NCBI RefSeq assembly: GCF_019430945.1
Contig: NZ_JAHYCB010000022.1
Span: 1-56,633, forward strand
DNA length: 56,633 nucleotides
Source: Neorhizobium populisoli
GTDB taxonomy: Bacteria; Pseudomonadota; Alphaproteobacteria; Rhizobiales; Rhizobiaceae
Reading direction: 5' to 3'
Under the pieces are notes generated by a model. The model saw nothing but the letters and a program-made list of their open reading frames with translations, searched no databases and was not told the origin of the DNA. The position numbers were made by a program, and so were the translations under genes. Of this stretch, positions 52,201-56,633 are shown one piece after another. Within the stretch, counting starts at the first letter, position 1. Every line of letters begins with the position of its first letter.

Positions 52201-53319
52201 GTGACCGGCCAGACCGAAATCCCGACCATCGAAAACCAGGCGGCCACCGATGGTGCCGACGGCGACAGCGAAATTGCTGCAGCACCGCTCGCGCCGCCGC
52301 AGCCGGCTGCTCCGGCAGCCAGCCAGCCGAATTCGGTGATGACGCAGAACCATCTGACCGATCCCCGGCCGACAACGCCGAATTCGGTCATGCTTTCGGC
52401 CAATAACCAGCCGGCACAGGACAAGTTCGTCGCCGCACTGAAGACCGAGGCACCGGCTCCGATCGTCGTTCCCGCCGGTATCCAGCCGAAGTCGCTCGCC
52501 GACGCTGCGACCAATGGCGACCCGAATGCGCTGTTTGAAATCGGAGCCCGCTTTACCGAAGGGCGCGGCGTGAAGGCCGATCCCTCCGAAGCCGCCAACT
52601 GGTACAAGCTTGCCGCCGACCGCGGCCTTGCACCGGCGCAGTATCGCCTGGCCAACCTTTTCGAAAAGGGCACCGGCGTTTCGCGCGATCTCGGCAAGGC
52701 CGTGACCTATTACAGGCAGGCTGCCGACCAGGGCAATGCCAGCGCCATGCACAACCTCGCCGTCCTCTACGCTTCGGGCGCCACCGGCCAGCCGGATTAT
52801 GCCGTAGCCGTCGGCTGGTTCGGCAAGGCTGCCGATTACGGCGTCGCCGACAGCCAGTTCAACCTCGCCATCCTGCTCGCCCGTGGCAATGGCGTGAAGC
52901 AGGATTTGGAAGAATCCTACAAGTGGTTTGCCGTCGCAGCCAAGGACGGCGACAAGGACGCCGCCCAGAAGCGCGACGAAGTGGCGAACTCGATGCGCAA
53001 GGAACAGCTGGAAAGCGCCCGCGCCAAGGTGGACCTGTGGAAGGTCAAGCCGCTCGATCCGAAAGCCAATTCCGTCAACCTTCCCGACGAATGGGCTTCC
53101 GGCAAGCCGCTGACCACCGCTTCGGTCGATATGGACAAGGCGATCCGCAACATCCAGGCACTTCTGAACAAGAACGGCTTCGATGCCGGCCAGCCGGACG
53201 GCAAGATGGGTGGTAAGACAGTGACTGCGATCAAGGCATTCCAGACCTCCGTCGGCCAGGAGCCGAACGGCAAGGTCAACGACGCCTTCGTCAAGGAATT
53301 GCTGGCACGCAACAAGTAA
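49273..53319 (+). CDS. podJ: Polar localisation protein PodJ (Sel1 and peptidoglycan-binding domains)
   Basis: A 1348-residue bitopic membrane protein that organises one cell pole. An Arg/Pro/Glu-rich region (about 40-195) leads into long coiled coils to about 760, an Ala-rich acidic linker, one membrane helix ILMAVGAVLLALMALPIAG (about 931-949), a Pro/Ala linker, four Sel1 repeats (about 1080-1240; SEAANWYKLAADRG, GKAVTYYRQAADQG and so on), and a C-terminal peptidoglycan-binding domain (IQALLNKNGFDAGQPDG). In the Agrobacterium-Caulobacter group this layout is PodJ: coiled coils inside, Sel1 and wall-binding domain in the periplasm. ATG 49273 begins the conserved MNGSRSTPSRHG; a longer frame from 49141 is less credible. 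A CtrA box lies upstream. Confidence 0.92.
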   Translation: MNGSRSTPSRHGDRSSLDALNRTIEGLEARIEGLMSGTGRDGRQPQQPPRQADYRDPRQDRRPPEPRAPIAPPVAASYRPPETIDPLAEIRERQRMLEAGRAQRAERPRTPEPRRAENYRTDAYRAEPQREEPRREESRYAAAPRRETRAPEPYRQPERPVAARAEAPRYAEPRQAAAPAPAPRREEPRRAVAQPQQPDNGMREIAQALVSLRQELKQDISEGVAREMNALRGEIRAIKSAATDQHFADDLRGDLARMAESINQLGYQATPEAAGLRAEFEELRHVMDGLAREDSMRRMETRWQGLEDRIQPDGESAALRDELVALAYRIDDIKSQLGEMSDSPVIRALEQKLITVAGAMEQIGSRMQPNDAVIAEQFATLDQRLDEISRAIAAGSRAAAAATIDQSFLHRLEGRIGALAEQIDMMGQQAHMQVDPTEALSARIEALTGRIEELADEQAAVRLEERLEQLSVMLEQAQRPIQADLSDYLADISRKIDGLEQGSVNDALAERLDFLARRIEEIDVSPRMQPALDQQAFGRLEDRLSDIAARLDEATVAPRNDDNAIRSLEDQIANLATLISQPQTGAMGLSPEFDNRMAAIENYMATNDEYIIEAARQAAEAVVEAYSRNTVGGAPVAAADMAALSALADDLRHLEDLTRGSEERTQHTFEALHGTLVQIADRLDGMEERLTAAAYAEPARRHAEPEYHEPRRAPAMPAAAPLQVAETTHYSFSQGHFVEQHEDEQPVATFGNREMPFRDPAEAEAVMTAEPLEAKAAAAEKASKTSLLTELSRRFLPGGKAEAVKDGGRAFMEPTPSIDPSDVLPADRENDLLEPGSGAPDVKKILERVRASQAAGEFSGDRTGTAERADYIAAARRAAKAAAQETDPSQGAAASKNLRKPGGKTSVGKTSGGQVSGGKGLGAMLSQHRRPILMAVGAVLLALMALPIAGKLTGGNKAPAPTAKIEAPAKPVAPANVTGQTEIPTIENQAATDGADGDSEIAAAPLAPPQPAAPAASQPNSVMTQNHLTDPRPTTPNSVMLSANNQPAQDKFVAALKTEAPAPIVVPAGIQPKSLADAATNGDPNALFEIGARFTEGRGVKADPSEAANWYKLAADRGLAPAQYRLANLFEKGTGVSRDLGKAVTYYRQAADQGNASAMHNLAVLYASGATGQPDYAVAVGWFGKAADYGVADSQFNLAILLARGNGVKQDLEESYKWFAVAAKDGDKDAAQKRDEVANSMRKEQLESARAKVDLWKVKPLDPKANSVNLPDEWASGKPLTTASVDMDKAIRNIQALLNKNGFDAGQPDGKMGGKTVTAIKAFQTSVGQEPNGKVNDAFVKELLARNK

Positions 53320-53486
53320 GAGATAAGGTTTTCTTTACTCTACTTACCCGACAGAGATTGGAGTGAAGCGCTATATTAATCACGCCGCCATAAAAACGGT
53401 AAAATTAGCGCTTTATCCGATACTTGCGAATTGACTTGAAGGCTCCTCGACCGCATCACGGATAAGACCCTTCATGCCTCGTTCAT

Positions 53487-53519
53487 GCTGCATGTGGGAG
53501 TGATTTCCCTCCATGCAGC
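53487..53519 (+). promoter_or_regulatory. Strong stem-loop in the leader of the TauE-like gene
   Basis: GCTGCATG (53487-53494) pairs with CATGCAGC (53512-53519); inside, GGGA can pair with TCCC. The loop sits 66 nt before the GTG start. No U-tract follows, so a role in translation or mRNA stability is as likely as termination. I recognise no riboswitch class. Confidence 0.45.
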
Positions 53520-53584
53520 GGGCGGGCCGTGGCGATCCGCGGGCGTCTGCTCCATGCCGTTTTGCCTCCGTCGGGATCCAAGCC

Positions 53585-54511
53585 GTGACTGTCTACCTGC
53601 CCATCGCAGAGCTGTCGGTGAATATCTTCATCATCCTGGGCATGGGCGCGGCCGTCGGGTTCCTGTCCGGCATGTTCGGCGTCGGCGGTGGGTTTCTCAT
53701 CACGCCGCTTCTGATCTTCTATAACATCCCCCCCGTCGTGGCGGTCGCGACCGGCGCAAACCAGGTGGTCGCTTCGTCGATCTCCGGCGCCATCACCCAT
53801 TTCCGGCGCGGCACGCTGGACATGAAGCTCGGTAGCGTGCTGCTTGTCGGCGGTCTGGCGGGGGCGACGGCGGGCGTCTTCGTCTTCTCCTGGCTGAGAC
53901 GGCTCGGCCAGCTCGATCTGTTCATTTCCGTTCTTTACGTCGTGCTGCTCGGCTCGATCGGCACGCTGATGCTGCTCGAAAGCGTGCGGGCGCTGCGCCG
54001 CGCGAAAAATAACGAGCCGTTGCCGGTGAAGCGTCCCGGCCAGCATAACTGGGTGCACCGGCTGCCCTTGAAGATGCGGTTCAAGAAGTCGAAAATCTAT
54101 CTTTCCGCCATCCCGATCGTCGGCCTCGGCTTCGGCATCGGCGTCTTGACCTCGATCATGGGTGTCGGCGGCGGCTTCATCATGGTGCCGGCGATGATCT
54201 ATCTCCTGCGCATTCCGACCAATGTCGTCGTCGGGACATCGCTGTTCCAGATCATCTTCGTGACCGCCTATACGACCATGGTGCAGGCGGCGACCAACTA
54301 TTCTGTCGATATCGTGCTCGCCTCGATCCTGATGGTAGCGGGCGTCATCGGCGCGCAATACGGCGTGCGCGTCGGCCAGAAACTGCGCGGCGAACAGTTG
54401 CGCGCGCTGTTGGCTCTTCTGGTTCTCGCCGTCGGCATCCGTCTGGCGATCGGGCTGATCGTCACGCCGGACGATATCTATTCGGTTGCGGTCGGGGGCC
54501 TGTCCTACTGA
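53585..54511 (+). CDS. TauE/SafE-family membrane permease
   Basis: A 308-residue inner-membrane protein with about eight hydrophobic helices and two copies of the family's glycine motif: SGMFGVGGGFLITPLL (about 29-44) and TSIMGVGGGFIMVPAM (about 192-207). The family moves sulfonates, sulfite or other sulfur anions. GTG 53585 gives MTVYLPIAELSVNIFII, the typical start, with GGGA upstream; the longer frame lies in the hairpin leader. Its stop overlaps the ATG of the next gene (TGATG), so the two proteins probably work together. Substrate unknown. Confidence 0.9.
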   Translation: MTVYLPIAELSVNIFIILGMGAAVGFLSGMFGVGGGFLITPLLIFYNIPPVVAVATGANQVVASSISGAITHFRRGTLDMKLGSVLLVGGLAGATAGVFVFSWLRRLGQLDLFISVLYVVLLGSIGTLMLLESVRALRRAKNNEPLPVKRPGQHNWVHRLPLKMRFKKSKIYLSAIPIVGLGFGIGVLTSIMGVGGGFIMVPAMIYLLRIPTNVVVGTSLFQIIFVTAYTTMVQAATNYSVDIVLASILMVAGVIGAQYGVRVGQKLRGEQLRALLALLVLAVGIRLAIGLIVTPDDIYSVAVGGLSY

Positions 54512-55314
54512 TGCGCCGCCTCCTTTCCACCTTCGCACTGCTTGCCGCCCTCGCCTCGCCTGTAATGGCGCAGGTGCCGTTTGGGCAGGCTTCGGCGACG
54601 AAGGAAGGTCTGGAGATCGGCGCCTCGACCAGCGAAATCGCCATTACCTCGGATTTCCGCGGTGCCGACCTGACGATTTTCGGCGCGCTGACCAATGCCG
54701 ACGAGCTTTTCCTGGCGATCGGCCAGTATGACGTGGTGGTGACGCTGGAAGGGCCGAAGGATTATGCCACGGTGCGCAAGAAGGAGCGCGTGCTCGGCAT
54801 CTGGATGAACACCGAGTCGATGACCTTCGAGCAGGTGCCGGAAAGCTATTCGATCGCCAGCACCCGCCAGATCGATATGATCGACGAGGCCCCGAGCCTC
54901 AACAATATCGGCGTCGGCATCACCCATATGCCGCTGAACCCGGTGGGCTACATTCCGAATTCCGGCTCGATCACCGAATTCCGCGATGCCTATAGGCGGC
55001 TCAAGCTATCGAGCGGGATTTACCAGCGCGATACGAGCGGCGTGCGTTTCGTCTCGTCCTCTTCCAGCCTGTTTCGCGCCTCGCTGAAACTACCGGCCAA
55101 TATTCCGGACGGCATGCACATGGTGCGCGCCTATCTGTTCAAGGGCGGCGACCTGATCTTCCAGCGGGAAATGCCATTGCGTGTCGTCAAGACCGGCCTC
55201 GAACAGGCGATCACCGATGCGGCGCATGACAGGCCGCTGTTCTACGGCGCTTTCTGCGTGCTGATCGCGGTCATCACCGGCTGGGGCGCCAGCCTGATCT
55301 TCCGCAAGGATTGA
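54511..55314 (+). CDS. TIGR02186-type protein, partner of TauE-like permease
   Basis: A 267-residue protein: signal peptide (MRRLLSTFALLAALASPVMA), a periplasmic beta-rich domain starting EIAITSDFRGADLTIFGAL, and a C-terminal membrane anchor GAFCVLIAVITGWGASLIF ending in RKD. The family is regularly found overlapping a TauE/SafE permease gene, as here, where the ATG shares two bases with the upstream stop. Its place suggests a periplasmic subunit or chaperone of the exporter; the biochemical function is unknown. Confidence 0.85.
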   Translation: MRRLLSTFALLAALASPVMAQVPFGQASATKEGLEIGASTSEIAITSDFRGADLTIFGALTNADELFLAIGQYDVVVTLEGPKDYATVRKKERVLGIWMNTESMTFEQVPESYSIASTRQIDMIDEAPSLNNIGVGITHMPLNPVGYIPNSGSITEFRDAYRRLKLSSGIYQRDTSGVRFVSSSSSLFRASLKLPANIPDGMHMVRAYLFKGGDLIFQREMPLRVVKTGLEQAITDAAHDRPLFYGAFCVLIAVITGWGASLIFRKD

Positions 55315-55821
55315 TCACTCGGCTGCCGCCTTGCGGGCGACGACTTCCAGATAGGCGGCGCGCAGGCGGTCGAAGACCGAAGGCTTGTCCGGATCGCGCG
55401 GAACATGGAGATGCAGGACACGTAGTTCCTGCATGAAATCTTCCCAGAGCGGCCGGCCGCCCTCTTCGAGCAGCTGCGCGCGGATCGACAGCTCTTCCGA
55501 GACCGGCAGGAAGCGATTTCCCCAGGCGCCCATTTCCGCGAAGATCGGGATGAGGCGAATCGACATTTCGGTGAGGCTGTAGATGGCCTTCTGCTTGTGG
55601 CTGGGGTCGTCCTCGCGGGTCAGAAGGCCACGCTCGACCAACCGCTTCAAGCGATCCGCCAGGATGTTCGAGGCAATCTTCTCTTCCGAATTCTGCAGGA
55701 TTTCGCGGAAATGGCGGCGGTTGCCGAACATGATGTCGCGGATGACGATAAGGCTCCAGCGATCGCCCAACACTTCCAGCGTCAGATTGATCGGGCAACC
55801 CGACCGATGCACGTCTTCCAT
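55315..55821 (-). CDS. HxlR-family transcriptional regulator
   Basis: A 168-residue winged-helix regulator. The HxlR core is CPINLTLEVLGDRWSLIVI near 9-27 (with the conserved Cys and Trp), FREILQNSEEKIASNILADR for the recognition helix, and a wing in LLTREDDPSHKQKAIYSLTE. A C-terminal extension (about 115-168) ends with RKAAAE. ATG 55821 (MEDVHRSG) is chosen since TTGGAGACGAT lies about 6 nt before; ATG 55845 has no ribosome site. It is divergent from the RibD/DHFR-like gene, the usual arrangement for self and neighbour control. Confidence 0.9.
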   Translation of the reverse strand: MEDVHRSGCPINLTLEVLGDRWSLIVIRDIMFGNRRHFREILQNSEEKIASNILADRLKRLVERGLLTREDDPSHKQKAIYSLTEMSIRLIPIFAEMGAWGNRFLPVSEELSIRAQLLEEGGRPLWEDFMQELRVLHLHVPRDPDKPSVFDRLRAAYLEVVARKAAAE

Positions 55822-55861
55822 TATCGTCTCCAATACCGCTTGCATTCTACAATCAGTTTGG

Positions 55862-55883
55862 TTAGCTTTCAACCGATTGCTAA
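55862..55883. promoter_or_regulatory. Candidate HxlR operator in the divergent promoter
   Basis: TTAGC (55862-55866) and GCTAA (55879-55883) form an inverted repeat with a 12-nt spacer, between the HxlR gene and the reductase gene it probably controls. Confidence 0.35.
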
Positions 55884-55914
55884 ACGCAACCGGTTTTGAT
55901 CTCAGGAGGAAGAC

Positions 55915-56478
55915 ATGAGAAAGCTGGTCGTCTGGAATCTGATGACGCTGGACGGGTATTTCGAAGGCGAGACGCCTTGGGACCTGTCTTTCCACGGCAA
56001 GGCTTGGGGGCCGGAACTGATGGCGCTTTCCGAACAATTCGGCAAGGAAGGCGATCTACTGGTCTTCGGCCGCAAGACCTATGAAGGCATGGCCGCCTAC
56101 TGGCCGAATGCCGACGAGGACGAAAGCACGGTCAAGGAATATATGAACCGCATCGCAAAGATCGCCGTCTCGACGACGATGCAGGATGCCGGCTGGAATA
56201 ATACGCAGGTCGTCAGCGAGCCGGGTTCCGAGTTGAAAAAGCTGAAGGCAGAAGACGGCAAGACGATCTTCATCTTCGGCAGCGCAGAGCTTGTGGCCTC
56301 GCTGATGAAGGAAGGGTTGGTCGACGAGTACCGGATCTGCATCGTGCCGGTGCTGCTGGGCAAGGGTAATCCCTTGTTCAAAGCAGCCGATCGGCTCACG
56401 GAGATGACGCTTGTCTCCTCACAGATCGCCGGGAACGGCGCGGTGATCTTGCACTACGCAATCAGGAAGGCCGATTGA
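55915..56478 (+). CDS. RibD C-terminal/dihydrofolate-reductase-like protein
   Basis: A 187-residue member of the DHFR-like fold. MRKLVVWNLMTLDGYFEG is the strand that holds the pyridine nucleotide, FGRKTYEGMAAYWP the following helix, IFIFGSAELVASLM near 119-132 the second dinucleotide segment, and VPVLLGKGNPLFK the C-terminal signature. These proteins probably reduce small substrates with NADPH, but the native one is unknown. AGGAGGAAGAC gives a strong ribosome site. It is divergent from the HxlR gene. Confidence 0.88.
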   Translation: MRKLVVWNLMTLDGYFEGETPWDLSFHGKAWGPELMALSEQFGKEGDLLVFGRKTYEGMAAYWPNADEDESTVKEYMNRIAKIAVSTTMQDAGWNNTQVVSEPGSELKKLKAEDGKTIFIFGSAELVASLMKEGLVDEYRICIVPVLLGKGNPLFKAADRLTEMTLVSSQIAGNGAVILHYAIRKAD

Positions 56479-56479
56479 G

Positions 56480-56633
56480 ATAATGGGGGGTAAGGTTCCG
56501 CTTTCGGCCGATTCCGTTGAAAAACTCGGCGTTGTCGGTGCTGCGTTGTCATGATTCAATCGCCGCATTGATTTGCGGAGGATTGGACGATGATGGGATG
56601 TCAGGCAGCTCCGGCGCAGCTCTTCTACGACTT
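56480..56633 (+). mobile_element. Partial IS1182/IS5-like element, cut by the right window edge
   Basis: After the last chromosomal gene ends at 56478 the sequence changes to a leader with TTTCGGCCGATTCCGTTGAA and a transposase start at 56590. The left terminal repeat cannot be fixed with certainty; the outer edge given is approximate. The family name rests on the transposase N-terminus and on my memory of the leader in rhizobial elements. Confidence 0.6.
56590..56633 (+). CDS. Transposase, N-terminal 14 residues only
   Basis: ATG 56590 opens MMGCQAAPAQLFYD, very like the start of IS1182/IS5-type transposases common in rhizobia (MMG...LFY). GCGGAGGATTGG gives a good ribosome site about 8 nt upstream. 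The rest, including the DDE catalytic residues, lies beyond the window. Confidence 0.65.
   Translation, partial: MMGCQAAPAQLFYD

Overview
The window is chromosomal DNA of an alphaproteobacterium of the Rhizobiaceae (Agrobacterium/Rhizobium type). Coding sequence is GC-rich; the gene order from murA through DUF2948, hisD, UPF0262, a small phosphatase, infA, maf and yacG to tRNA-Phe is the usual rhizobial hisD neighbourhood; a PodJ-type polarity protein and several rhizobial palindromic intergenic (RIME-like) repeats are also present. Both edges fall inside insertion sequences (an IS3-family orfA start on the left, an IS1182/IS5-like transposase start on the right), which suggests an assembly contig that ended at repeated IS copies.

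Layout. 1-810: IS end, non-coding DNA, tRNA-Thr. 965-8049: core housekeeping block (murA, SDR, DUF2948, hisD, UPF0262, phosphatase, infA, maf, yacG, tRNA-Phe). 8326-11169: AlkB-like oxygenase and a NarL-type two-component pair. 11149-14929: exported or envelope proteins (Gly/Asn-rich protein, two DUF1236 proteins, two small membrane proteins, polysaccharide deacetylase). 15068-23156: galE, an aminotransferase, mscL, an SSF-type hybrid histidine kinase and opgC. 23258-24664: a DJ-1/AraC-type regulator and a small target gene joined by repeated GTCGT/ACGAC palindromes.

24734-37909 is a sugar-acid island. A FadR-type regulator and a UxaA-type dehydratase face a ten-gene operon with an ABC sugar transporter, aldo/keto reductase, lactonase, zinc dehydrogenase, mutarotase, SDR and L-fuconate dehydratase; a UxuB-like reductase follows. 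Most of this fits oxidative L-fucose breakdown. The enzymes left over (zinc dehydrogenase, UxuB/UxaB-like reductase, UxaA) would together make an L-galactonate branch, so the locus may serve both L-fucose and its 6-hydroxy analogue L-galactose.

40459-43055 is an AT-richer foreign segment carrying one gene that joins an HD-type domain to an Hsp90-type ATPase. It is split into two frames exactly at a run of seven T, so it is a candidate for slippage-controlled expression, a fresh frameshift or a base-calling error. It is the most unusual object in the window. 43144-48791 is a three-gene fatty-acid beta-oxidation operon with RIME-like repeats between its genes and a perfect TTGACGTTT-N4-AAACGTCAA palindrome upstream. 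49273-53319 is podJ with a perfect CtrA-type box upstream. 53585-56478 holds a TauE/SafE permease with a TIGR02186-type partner, then a divergent HxlR regulator and RibD/DHFR-like reductase. No CRISPR array, rRNA gene, prophage or plasmid replication gene was seen.
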